Positions 8,852-16,731 of a stretch of 16,964 nt of DNA are shown one piece after another. The stretch comes from Dictyocoela muelleri (taxonomy: Eukaryota > Microsporidia). Location of the stretch: positions 1 to 16,964 of the forward strand of contig SDVU01000227.1 in NCBI GenBank assembly GCA_016256075.1. Reading direction: 5' to 3'. The number at the start of each line of letters is the position of its first letter. Within the stretch, counting starts at the first letter, position 1. A program made the position numbers and the translations under genes. The notes beneath the pieces were generated by a model. It did not search any database. It was given only the letters and a program-made list of their open reading frames with translations, and was not told where the DNA came from.

Positions 8852-10020
8852 ATATTTATAAAAGATGAAATCAAAAAGAAAATTTTTAAAACTTTCTTAT
8901 CGTCTAGTGTCTATAACAGTCGGCTATCTATAGTTGATAGGCGTCGTTTGAGACGAAAATTAGAAAGTTTTATTATTGAAAAAAGAAAATTAAAATTAAG
9001 AGATTCTGATATCAATAAAGAATTCATATGAGATTCGAGAGCAAAAATTGAGAGAATTATTAAAGAAAATCAAGAATTTTATCATTTAGGTGCAAGAGGC
9101 TCTTATATAAGAATATCTGCTCATTTCGACGGTATAAGTTTTAGTAAAATAAAAGAGTTTGTTGCTAGATGTAATGGCTGCCAACTAGAGAAATTTACAT
9201 CTTATTTGCCAGAAATAAAACCTATTCTAACTTTTTCGAGAGAAAGACTAATTGTAGATACTATTGATATGCGCCAATACAGTGAAGAAAATAATCAATA
9301 TAAATATATTTTCACAATGTTTTATTCCTTTTCAAAATTCAGATGGTGTTAAAGGGCTTTAAACAATTTATCAAAGTCTTTTAGGAGATTCTAGAAAGGC
9401 ATTTTAATTAAGAAGGCAAATGGGATATTTTTACTATCTTATAACGGTGGTGAATTCGAAAAAGAACCTGTTAAAAGCTTCTGTAGACGATTTTATGTTA
9501 AATTGATTATTGGTAGGCCTTACATCCTCAGTCAAAAGGCTAAATTGAAAAATTTAATCGAACAATTAAGGTGCGATTAAGGAAAACATTATAAAACGAT
9601 GATAAGAAATGGACCGTATTTTAAACAGAATTGTATATTTTTACAATAATAATGTACATACAGCTACGAAGATGAAACCATTTTTATTGTTTAAAAATTA
9701 TGATAACACAGTTTTTCAAAATGAAATCATACATTCGGGTGATTTTATCAATACTGCTAGGATAAATTAGGTAAAATATTCGAAAAGATATAGACAAGAT
9801 TTCGAGGCCAATATGTAATATTCTTTTAATCAAGGTGATGTAGTGAAATGTTTTTTTAAACCATATAATGTATGAAGATGTAGAAATATTACCCACTAGA
9901 CAGTTTCTATCTAGAATCAACCTTCTCGTGATTCATACTATTGATGATTTTGTTTTAATTAGAGATCAAAAGACCAGTCAAATACTTTGAAAAAACAAGA
10001 ATGAATTGAAGAAAATAAAT
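8852..10020 (+). pseudogene. Integrase-type transposase of the Ginger-like element
   Basis: This DDE recombinase is related to retroelement integrases and to domesticated vertebrate proteins of the KRBA2 type. A basic N-terminal region (RLSIVDRRRLRRKLESFIIE) leads to an HHCC-like zinc finger: HLGARGSYIRISAHFDG, then CNGCQLEK, near 9085-9190. The catalytic core begins at RLIVDTIDMRQYSEENNQYK near 9246, where the first aspartate is seen. NGGEFEKEPVKSF near 9450 and YNNNVHTATKMKP near 9648 mark the rest of the core. No upstream ATG lies in the frame of the first segment, so the start is unresolved. The family enzyme moves the element by cutting at its inverted repeats. This copy has several breaks and looks inactive. 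Confidence 0.75.
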
Positions 10021-10187
10021 TAATTTTATTTATTTCCTATTCTTAAATCCGGTAAAACCGATTTGTTTATTTATTTCTTATAAAAGATTTTACTTTAAAA
10101 TTAAAAATGAACATAAGTGTAAGAAATATAAAAATTAAAAAAAAATCCACATTTGATTTTAATAATTTATATTATCTAGGAAATATT

Positions 10188-10465
10188 TTTTTTCAATTTT
10201 TTAAAAAATTTATTAATAAAAAATTAGGGGGGGGGAACATTTTGGTTAGGGTGAGACGAATCGTGACATTTAATATCAAATTTAATTTATAAAAATCAAT
10301 TTTTAAACCCAAAATAGGGGGCATTTTAGTTCGCAAGGTTACCTTAATAATTTGATATCTAAAATTTTCTTGATTATATTTTTTAAAACCAATTTATTTG
10401 TAAAAGGAGTGAAATTAAGGTTAAAGGGGACATTTTGGTTGGGAGGGACATTTTGGTTAGCAACA
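10188..10465 (-). repeat. Right terminal inverted repeat of the Ginger-like element, with repeated subterminal motif
   Basis: Reverse-complement partner of 7922-8185. It contains four copies of a G-rich motif in one orientation: around 10227-10249 (nine G, then AACATTTTGGTTAG), at 10317-10331 (GGGGGCATTTTAGTT), at 10427-10440 and at 10445-10458 (both GGGACATTTTGGTT). The two outermost copies lie 18 bp apart. Repeated subterminal motifs of this kind are usually transposase-binding sites; that role is inferred here. Confidence 0.8.
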
Positions 10466-10470
10466 ACAAT

Positions 10471-10792
10471 AACTGATGTTTTTACTAGATTTACAGATAT
10501 ATACTTCATGAAGTCAATTATTAGTGAAAATATTTTAGATAATGGTTTTAAATTTTTTTTTTAAGATTATCGAATTCCAAGGGTCCTTATAAGTGATAAT
10601 GGAAGGCTCTACACAAGTATGAAAATTAATGAATTTATGAGAAATAATATAATAAAGCATATTAAAATATCTAGCTATAATACAACTGCAAAATTTATCT
10701 TCGAAAGACTTAATCAAACAATTCTTAAAATTTAAGAAAATATAATGGCAATAGTATACAAAAAATAATTCCAATAATTAAGAAAAATTTAA
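10471..10792 (+). pseudogene. Integrase core of element A, part after the Ginger-like insertion
   Basis: Right after the ACAAT duplication the integrase catalytic core is readable again (ITDVFTRFTDIYFMKSI near 10471), in register with the end of the upstream part. Further core-like sequence follows to about 10790. The piece is broken and inactive. Confidence 0.7.
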
Positions 10793-11116
10793 ATGAAAAT
10801 TATAGCAGAGCAAAATAAATTTCCAGCTGAAATATTTAATAAATACATTATAATTGAATCTATAAATTTAAAAAAAAAATCAATTGATAATTTTAAAATA
10901 AATATAACCAATAAAAAAATAAATAAAAATAGAAAGGAATATTGTTATCAATTAAATGAGAAAGTTTTTATAAAAAACATGATCAATAAGAAATTATTGC
11001 ATAAATATTATAGCCCATTTACAATATCTAAAATTTTCGATAATGAAAATATTATTCAGATTGATAAACTAAATGGTAAATTTATAGTAAATATTAAAAA
11101 TATCAAGCCATTATAG
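10793..11116 (+). pseudogene. Integrase C-terminal tail of element A, open for 107 codons
   Basis: This is the longest uninterrupted recognisable reading stretch in the window. It contains a lysine/asparagine-rich linker, then QLNEKVFIKN, a YYSPFTISKIFDNENIIQID block and a short end NIKPL. That order is typical of the C-terminal domain of Ty3/gypsy integrases, where the GPY/F motif lies shortly before the end. It stops 18 bp before the 3' LTR. The ATG at 10793 is internal to the ancient polyprotein and is not a real start. As a remnant of a broken element it is not expected to make a functional protein. Confidence 0.75.
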
Positions 11117-11134
11117 TTTCTGAGATTGATAATT

Positions 11135-11516
11135 TACCGTGTATGAGAATTAAGACTCAGTTTTCAGTGTTGTTAAAATTATTGGTTCATTTTTAGATAT
11201 ATGTTTTAAAATTATTGGTGTATAATATTGAGGTAGATAACATATCTACAGTTTAAGATTTATAACTGGTTCTCTTAAATAAGTATATGATTAAATACTA
11301 AAAATATTTAAGAAAAAAAAAATAATAAAATGATTAACAAGAAAGCTTTACTAAATATAAACAACAAATCATGTCTTTATAAAAATTATAAAAATAACTT
11401 TAGAAATTACAATTTCAAAGAAGTAACAAATTTAGAAACAAAAAAATTTTAGACCACAGATAGTCTCAACTTATCAAAGACATCTTCTAAACTTGTTATG
11501 CTACCGGAACATGACA
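11135..11516 (+). repeat. 3' LTR of element A
   Basis: It matches 2507-2890 at about 85% by eye over its whole length. The best blocks are TTTTAAAATTATTGGTGTA, TATAACTGGTTCTCTTAAAT and ATAAACAACAAAT. It begins 18 bp after the integrase stop and ends CCGGAACATGACA. No convincing polypurine tract is seen just upstream. Element B's integrase sequence begins immediately after 11516 on the opposite strand. Confidence 0.85.
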
Positions 11517-12350
11517 ATAATATCCTCAAATCCCTCAAATAAAGTTTTTGTCAAAATATAATCATCAATCTTATAATCAATATGTTTTCTTATTTCATTT
11601 ATTTTGCTTAAATTTTTTTTGTGGTTGTCGTTATTCATTTGTATTATCTTCTTAATTTTATCACTATCCGGATTATTTTTATAATTTGTTTATATATAGC
11701 GAATAATCTTTAATAGCAATATTATAAGTTTCGTTTAAAATTTTTTTTTTATAATAATTTCATTTAAAGTTAGATTTTTATAAATTTTTTATACTTTTAA
11801 GATTGTCTGATTTATTCTTTCTAAAAAAGCGCTTGCTGTTAAATAAAATGTGCTTGTTTTAATATGGCTACTTTTAGAATCAGTATGTATTTAGCTAATA
11901 TTTGGACTAATATATTGTGATATATTGTCAGTTATTAAATTTTTAGGAATTACAATATTCTTAAAATACGGTTTAAACATTTTTTAAAGAAATATTCGTT
12001 TCTAATTTCTCGCATAAAAGGATTTTCGAGAATCACGTTAGATATCTGTTATTGTAAGTATATAAAATTTTTATTTTATTTAGTAGTATGAAAATGATTG
12101 TATTTGAATAGTCCGATTGTCCGATGAAGACATTTCTAATAGAGCATATAAATCTAAGGAACCATAAATTTTTACATACTTTTTTTATCATGGGTATTTT
12201 TTTCTACAATTCTAATTCTTTGATATTTCTTTCTAACTTTATTATAAGTACCTTAATATTTATGTTTCATTTTAATGTTTTAAAAATTCTTAATATTCGC
12301 GGAGTATGTCCATGTATTACACGAATTTTTAGAATTCGGATTCTTTATTA
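11517..12350 (-). pseudogene. Integrase of element B, minus strand (fossil)
   Basis: On the minus strand, a zinc-domain-like segment near 12320-12210 shows HGHTPRILRIFKTLK followed by CRKKYP. The core follows: IYGSLDLYALLE near 12155, PKNLITDN near 11940 and FLERINQTILK near 11820. Near 11560 the C-terminal linker reads YKIDDYILTKTLFEGFED, and it stops where element A begins. The tail motif resumes at about 2500. The order and motifs are those of a Ty3/gypsy integrase. Broken in many places and inactive. Confidence 0.75.
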
Positions 12351-12399
12351 ATATCTATTAAAAGCGCGAAGATTTTTGTGTCGAGTCGAGATAATAAAT

Positions 12400-13381
12400 C
12401 TACAATAATATTGTTCTTTATATAGATATAATTTATTTTAATGTATATTTGTTAAAATAATATTCCCATATGTTTATTCTCGTATGATTTTTTTTTTTAT
12501 GTAATGAATTACTATTATCAGTTTTCATTATTTTATTAACGTTAAATAGTATTGTTTTATATTTCTCAACAGCTTTAAATATTGCACAAGTTTTCTTTTC
12601 TACTATGGAATAATTTAGCTCTACTTTATTCCTTTTATTACTGAAAAAATTCTAAAATACTATGTTTTTGATAAATAACAGCACCTATTCCAACATCATG
12701 TGCGTCAACTTCTAAGAAAAAATCTTAATTCAAATTGGATATGATAGTATAAGAGATTAACCGATTCTCGTCCATAAATAACGTTTTTTACCATGTTAGG
12801 TATTTCAATTTAATTTTTTAATATCATTTTTTAACTTATCTGTCATGAATATCATTTCTTTATTTATATTTAATATAAAAGTCTATACCAATTTATAATT
12901 CCAAATAGTCGCTGTAGTTGTCTCCTGTTAAATGGTGTTTTTATCTGTTTATATAAATCAATTTTTTTCAAGATTCTGATAATATCTTCTGGTGTAATGA
13001 AATGTCCAAGATATTCAATAGTGAAATTGCCGAATTTACTTTTTTCTAAATTTATTGTCATGCCGTTTTCATTTAGTCGCTTTACTACTTAATTAAATGT
13101 ATTTTTACGATCATCGATTTTTTTGCTATGTTTCAATACATCGTCTAAAAATATTTTAACAAATTATAATTGACCAAAAATGCCCTACATAGCCCTCTGA
13201 AAACTTTGGGCGCATTTGTCGTACTGAATGGCATTAGAACATATTTATATTGCCTATTAATCAATAAAACTTGTACATTTAATTAGATATTTTTCCATCA
13301 TAATCTGATAGTAACCCATATTCAGATCTATATAACTGTAATTTTTTGACATAAATAATTACGTAAGACATACATGAAGAT
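12400..13381 (-). pseudogene. Reverse transcriptase and RNase H of element B, minus strand (fossil)
   Basis: Read from 13381 downward: YIDLNMGYYQI near 13330, VLMPFSTTNAP near 13230, and FLDDVLKHS with the catalytic-loop aspartates near 13150. An open stretch at 13061-12870 follows (MTINLEKSKFGNFTIEYLGH, then KKIDLYKQIKTPFNRRQLQR). RNase H at about 12640-12500 shows NKRNKVELNYSIVEKKTCAI and NKIMKTDNSNS. The polymerase is cut off at its N-terminal side at 13381, where unrelated DNA starts. It is a different copy and lineage from the polymerase of element A, though related. Inactive. Confidence 0.85.
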
Positions 13382-13385
13382 TTGG

Positions 13386-13408
13386 TTAGTTTAGGGTTAG
13401 GTTAGGTT
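13386..13408 (+). repeat. Interstitial telomere-like run
   Basis: The run reads TTAG, TTTAGGG, TTAGG, TTAGG, TT. TTAGG and TTAGGG are telomeric repeats in many arthropods and in many other eukaryotes respectively. Only about three to four units are present, immediately at the truncated end of element B. It could be a healed break or a chance occurrence. Confidence 0.45.
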
Positions 13409-13526
13409 CAGTTTTTTATTGTTATGTAAGGACTTAGGAGACATGCGGGAGCAAGTCTCACTTTTATATGCTTTTTTATTAAAAGACCTATACGGCAATA
13501 GCCGTGAGATTCAGCAGACGGCACGT

Positions 13527-13617
13527 CATCAACTCGACGATCGGCGAGTTGATGCTAACTCGTCGAAATGATTAAAATCTATTAAAACAGCATCAACTCG
13601 TCGATCGACGAGTTGAT
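13527..13617. repeat. Pair of 26-28 bp palindromes
   Basis: The first palindrome (13527-13554) has the half site CATCAACTCG around CGATCG, with one mismatched pair. The second (13592-13617) is a perfect 26-bp palindrome with half site ATCAACTCGTCGA. A further half site, ACTCGTCGA, lies between them at about 13558. The spacing is 37 bp. They are much more G+C-rich than the surroundings. Possible roles are a protein-binding site or the end of the adjacent MULE; neither is shown. Confidence 0.85.
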
Positions 13618-13652
13618 ACTGTTTTTTTAAAAAAATATTATTAACCCATCAT

Positions 13653-14353
13653 ATGTCAGAATTCGAATATATAAAAAGTCAAAGATGAAGAAAATTACTT
13701 GTTTTTCAAGGTTTTATTTATAATTTAGATAAAAAAATGGATGATAAAGAATTATGGAGGTGCCAAGATAGAAAATGTAAAGGTAGAGTAACATTGGAAA
13801 ATGAAAATATTACAAAGTTTGGGCAACATAATCATGAAAATGTACAGTGTAAAATTGAAATGCTAAAAAAATATGAATATATGAAATAAAAGGCAGGAAA
13901 TACTATGGAAAGATCAAATAAAATAATTACTACAGTTTTAAAAGATTTCAATGAAGATGTCATAAAAATGCTTCCATCTAATAAAGTTATAAAAAATTGT
14001 TTAAATCGAATTAGAAACAATAAATTTGAAAAATTTAAGGTTGAAATTGAAGATATTCCAGAGAGTTTAAAATTAAATATGAGAAATGAAATTTTCATTA
14101 GGTATGATTCCGGAATTGATGATTAAAATCGATTTATAATTATACAATCTGATTTTCAATTAAATTATATGAATTTATCCAGAGATTGGTTAATTGATGG
14201 CGCTTTAAATCAGCACATTTACATTACTCAAATAATTACTGTTCAAGGAATCTTGTTTTGAAAATCATATCCTCTATTTTTCAGTATTCTAAAATCGAAG
14301 AAGGAAATAGGATATCTAAAATTATTTGAAAAATTAAAAATTTCAATTAAAAA
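13653..14353 (+). pseudogene. MULE (Mutator-like) transposase with FLYWCH zinc finger, degraded and truncated
   Basis: One frame can be followed from an ATG at 13653 (MSEFEYIKSQ) to about 14353, with four in-frame stops (about 13686, 13887, 14124 and 14269). Residues 15-65 form a FLYWCH-type zinc finger: LVFQGFIYNL, then WRCQDRKCKGRV (tryptophan codon 13755, cysteines at 13761 and 13776), then FGQHNHE with its two histidines at 13827 and 13833. A helical linker follows, including the open stretch 13905-14126. The start of the MULE DDE core, DWLIDGAL, lies at 14184, with the first catalytic aspartate probably at 14196. QIITVQGILF and SYPLFFSILKSKKEIGYLKL are typical of FLYWCH-MULE transposases. 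The rest of the catalytic core is missing: the frame runs into the palindrome at 14357. Confidence 0.8.
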
Positions 14354-14356
14354 TTG

Positions 14357-14650
14357 GGTACTACAACGGATTAGAAACCTGAAAAAAAATGAACCCAAGA
14401 AAAAGCATAAATATTAAAGAATCATAAAATTCACTGCTATTTAATAATCCAAATTATTTTTTTATATAAATTAAAAATTATTATATTTAGTATATTTCGT
14501 GAAGCGAAATATACTAAATATAGTAATATTTTAATTTATATAAAAAAAATATTCCAGGATTATTAAATAGCAGTGAATTTTATGATTCTTTAATATTTAT
14601 TCTTTTTCTTGGGTTCATTTTTTTTCAGGTTTCTAATCCGTTGTAGTACC
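14357..14650. repeat. 294-bp near-perfect palindrome (foldback/MITE-like) inside the MULE
   Basis: Arms of 143 and 146 bp meet at a 5-base loop near 14500-14504. The outer ends are GGTACTACAACGGATTAGAA, read inward from both sides. The inner stem is TATATTTCG and CGAAATATA. By eye the arms agree at roughly 93-95%. No protein is encoded. Flanking AAAAATT and AAAATTT could be a weak duplication. A palindrome this complete is unstable in many genomes and suggests either a recent insertion of a hairpin MITE or a local inverted duplication. Confidence 0.9.
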
Positions 14651-14652
14651 AA

Positions 14653-14891
14653 AATTTTAATAGTAAAATGAACGAAAAAAAAATTCTAAAAATAAAAAAA
14701 CATAAAAATTCGAAATTTAAATTAATAAAAATTTTTATATGTGAAGTTATTTCCCGGAAATTTCGATCGCGTTATATTTTTTAATAACAATATTATTATT
14801 TAAAAACAATAATGATTTATTTTAGTTTTAATCCTTTTATTTAGTAAAAAAAATAGCACATAATTACCCCCACTCTCATCGATAATTCTCT
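14653..14891. other. A+T-rich spacer, nothing recognised
   Basis: No coding or structural signal is seen beyond A/T runs and a weak inverted repeat near 14780-14810. It could contain diverged remains of the MULE, but no motif supports this. Confidence 0.5.
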
Positions 14892-14910
14892 TTAACCCTT
14901 AAAAGATTAA

Positions 14911-14998
14911 GTACACATTTATGTGTGCTCAGAAAAAAAAACCAAATACACATATATGTGTACTCAAAAAAAACCACCAAGTACACATATATGTGTAC
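14911..14998. repeat. Three 18-bp palindromes, left end of foldback
   Basis: The copies are at 14911-14928 (GTACACATTTATGTGTGC), 14946-14963 (ATACACATATATGTGTAC) and 14981-14998 (GTACACATATATGTGTAC), spaced 35 bp apart. Each is self-complementary or nearly so. They mirror the three copies at 16640-16731. Confidence 0.85.
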
Positions 14999-15052
14999 TC
15001 AAATAATTTAAAAAATGACACTTGTCTGAAAATATAAGTATAAGATCTTTTT

Positions 15053-15197
15053 ATTATTATAGTCTACTCGATGAATTATTATAGCCATTCGTCGCATTAT
15101 TATAGTCCCTCGTCGCATTATTATAGCCCGTCGTTGCATTAAGCCCGTCGTTGCATTTTTTAGTTCCTTCGTCGCATTATCATACTCCATTCGTTGC
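15053..15197 (-). repeat. 22-bp tandem repeat array, left arm
   Basis: Seven diverged units of ATTATTATAGTCCCTTCGTTGC type. They are the inverted counterpart of the array at 16470-16578. An apparent 63-codon open stretch over the array on the minus strand is an effect of the repeat and not a gene. Confidence 0.85.
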
Positions 15198-15351
15198 ATT
15201 ATAAGTTTTGCAAAGTTATAGGTCCATTTTGCAGATTTATCGACACATTTTGTCTGTATTTTACACTTCTTGCCATCTTTTTAGATATTCCGATGAAATT
15301 TGCCACCATTATTAATTCTCAACCGATTTATAGCCCTCATTTTTAAACCCT

Positions 15352-15852
15352 AACCCTTAACTATAAGCCCATATTTTTGAACCCATATTTTTGAAACCAT
15401 ATTTTTGAACCCATAATTTTAAACTATTATTTTTAACTCTCATTATTTAACCCCCATTTTTTAACCCTCTTTTTTTTAACCCTCTTTTTTTTAACCCTCA
15501 TTTTTTTAACAATGTCTTTTCAGCACTTATTTTTTTAACCCTTATTTTTTAACATTTATTTTCAACCATATTTTTTAACCCTTAGTTTTTAACCGTATTT
15601 TTAACCCTCATTTTTAAACCCTCATTTTTTAATCCATATTTTTTAACTCATTTTTTAAACCTTTATTAATACCTATTTTCTAATACCTATTTTTCAATAC
15701 CTATTTTTTTTAACTAATTTTATACTCTTATTTTTTTACATTCCTATTTTTTAATTCTTCGTGACTCTTAATACTACCAACCCTGCGTTTTAACTCGGTC
15801 ATCAAAACCCCTTACTACCCTTATTTTTTTAACTTAACCTTTTAATTTGTTT
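15352..15852. repeat. Degenerate TTTTTTAACCCTCA array, left arm
   Basis: About 500 bp of irregular units, 12-14 bp each, with the common core TTTTTTAACCC and variants such as TTTTTGAACCC and TTTTTAATACC. It begins with AACCCTAACCCTTAAC, which resembles telomeric repeats. It pairs with the inverted array at 15862-16372. Confidence 0.85.
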
Positions 15853-15861
15853 TTAACCTTT

Positions 15862-16372
15862 GTTAAAAAATAGGGGTTAAAAAAGGGTTAAAAAATAGTG
15901 TTAAAAAATTAGGATTAAAAAATTGAGGGAAGACTTAAAAATAAGGCTTAAAAAATAAGGCTTAAAAAATTATGCTTAAAAAATGAAGGTTAAAAAATAA
16001 TTATTAAAAAAAATAAGGATTAAAAAATTAAGATTAAAAAATAGAGTTAAAAAAAGGTTAAAAAATAATGTTAAAAAAATAATGGTTAAAAAATATGGTT
16101 AAAAAATATGGGTTAAAAAATAAGGGTTAAAAAGTGGAAAAAATGGAAAAAATGGAAAAAATAGAGGTTAAAAAATAATAGTAAAAAATAATAGTAAAAA
16201 ATAAGGGTTAAAAAATGAGGGTTAAAAAATGAGGGTTAAAAAATGAAGGTTAAAAATGAGGGCTAAAAAATCGGTTAAAAAATATGGGTTAAAAAATATG
16301 AGTTAATAGTTAAGGGTTATAAAATAGGATAAAAAAATGAGGGCTAAAAACGGGGGCTAAAAAATGGTTGAA
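15862..16372. repeat. Degenerate GGGTTAAAAAATGA array, right arm
   Basis: Inverted counterpart of the left array, with the core GGTTAAAAAATGAGG. It includes a small sub-array of GGAAAAAAT, three copies near 16136-16161, that is not mirrored on the left. This shows that the two arms have drifted apart locally. Confidence 0.85.
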
Positions 16373-16469
16373 AATTAATAATGAAAGTAAATTATAATGG
16401 AATATTTAAAAATATGGCAAATGGTGTAAAACACCGGGAAAAGGGTCATAACTTTGCAAAACCTATAAT

Positions 16470-16578
16470 GCAACGAAGGGACTATGATAATGCAACGAAG
16501 GGACTATGATAATGCAACGAAGGGACTATAATATTGCAAGGAGGGACTATAATAATGCAACAAGTGGACTATAATAAT
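16470..16578 (+). repeat. 22-bp tandem repeat array, right arm
   Basis: Five units: 16470-16491 and 16492-16513 (both GCAACGAAGGGACTATGATA plus AT), 16514-16535, 16536-16556 (21 bp) and 16557-16578. The first two units are identical, so this arm is more uniform than the seven diverged units on the left. Confidence 0.9.
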
Positions 16579-16639
16579 GAAAAGAACTGTATACTTATAT
16601 TTTCAGACAAGCGTCATATAAATTTTTATAATTATTTGA

Positions 16640-16731
16640 GTACACATATATGTGTACATGGTGATTATGGTGATTTTTGGTACACATATGTGTGTACAAG
16701 GTGGGTTTTTTGACTGCACATATATGTGTAC
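16640..16731. repeat. Three 18-bp palindromes, right end of foldback
   Basis: The copies are at 16640-16657 (GTACACATATATGTGTAC), 16680-16697 (GTACACATATGTGTGTAC) and 16714-16731 (CTGCACATATATGTGTAC). They mirror the left set. The spacers differ between the two ends, while the 18-mers are kept. Confidence 0.85.

Larger units (their letters stand above)
7922..10465 (+). mobile_element. Ginger-like DNA transposon with long inverted repeats and 5-bp target duplication
   Basis: A 2544-bp element with inverted repeats of about 265-278 bp (7922-8185 and 10188-10465) that carries an integrase-type transposase. It is flanked by ACAAT at 7917-7921 and 10466-10470. The outer ends read TTTTGC and TGTTGC. 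Long inverted repeats starting with TG and an integrase related to that of gypsy elements are the hallmarks of Ginger DNA transposons. No capsid, polymerase or envelope gene is seen, which argues against a Polinton. It sits inside the integrase core of element A. The transposase has several breaks, so the copy looks inactive. Confidence 0.8.
2507..11516 (+). mobile_element. Element A: Ty3/gypsy-like LTR element with two LTRs, containing later insertions
   Basis: A plus-strand LTR element of about 9.0 kb as it stands, about 4.3 kb once the Merlin-2/Merlin-3 block and the Ginger-like element are discounted. The order is 5' LTR (2507-2890), leader and gag start (2891-3084), gag with a zinc knuckle (5288-5830), protease (about 6100-6240), reverse transcriptase (about 6400-7130), RNase H (about 7140-7550), integrase (7600-7921 and 10471-11116) and 3' LTR (11135-11516). 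This protease-RT-RNase H-integrase order is that of Ty3/gypsy. The flanking 5-mers ATACA and ATAAT agree at only 3 of 5 positions, so a target duplication is possible but not firm. It is broken in many places and inactive. LTR divergence of about 15% by eye implies an old insertion. Confidence 0.85.
684..13381 (-). mobile_element. Element B: old Ty3/gypsy-like LTR element, minus strand, split by later insertions
   Basis: This is a fossil. Read on the minus strand from 13381, it runs through Ty3/gypsy reverse transcriptase, RNase H and integrase to 11517. It is then interrupted by element A. The integrase tail motif GPYKI resumes near 2500, followed by a probable 3' LTR (684-2368). The 5' LTR, gag, protease and the start of reverse transcriptase are missing: sequence beyond 13381 is unrelated. 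The element is badly broken, with many breaks, and has no coding capacity left. Because A sits inside it, B is the oldest recognisable element here. Its LTR start (TGTCGTGTAT) and LTR end resemble those of A, so the two belong to related families. The far-left LTR assignment is less certain than the polymerase part. Confidence 0.75.
13382..13652. other. Gene-free junction region: telomere-like run and hairpin cluster
   Basis: No protein or RNA gene is recognisable. This is the least A+T-rich patch of the window. It contains a short TTAGG/TTAGGG-like run (13386-13408) and small perfect hairpins at 13438-13459 (GAGAC and GTCTC, 12-base loop) and 13492-13505 (ACGGC and GCCGT, 4-base loop). Two strong palindromes follow (13527-13554 and 13592-13617). 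It joins the broken end of element B to the MULE. Confidence 0.6.

Noticed and set aside
7922-10465. Polinton (Maverick) origin of the integrase
   Set aside because: The element is only 2.5 kb and shows no polymerase, protease, ATPase or capsid-like reading. Its inverted repeats and 5-bp duplication fit a Ginger-type DNA transposon better.
10107-10564. Open stretches 10107-10292 and 10352-10564
   Set aside because: Both fall mainly in the right inverted repeat of the Ginger-like element. Their residues reflect the G-rich subterminal motif and A/T runs, not a conserved protein.
13436-13505. Possible tRNA or small RNA gene, suggested by two short stems
   Set aside because: The stems do not form a cloverleaf, and no T-loop or anticodon arm can be assigned. 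They are kept only as part of the hairpin cluster.
15008-15199. 63-codon minus-strand stretch with repeated MRR and IIM residues
   Set aside because: It is the direct translation of the 22-bp tandem repeat of the foldback element.
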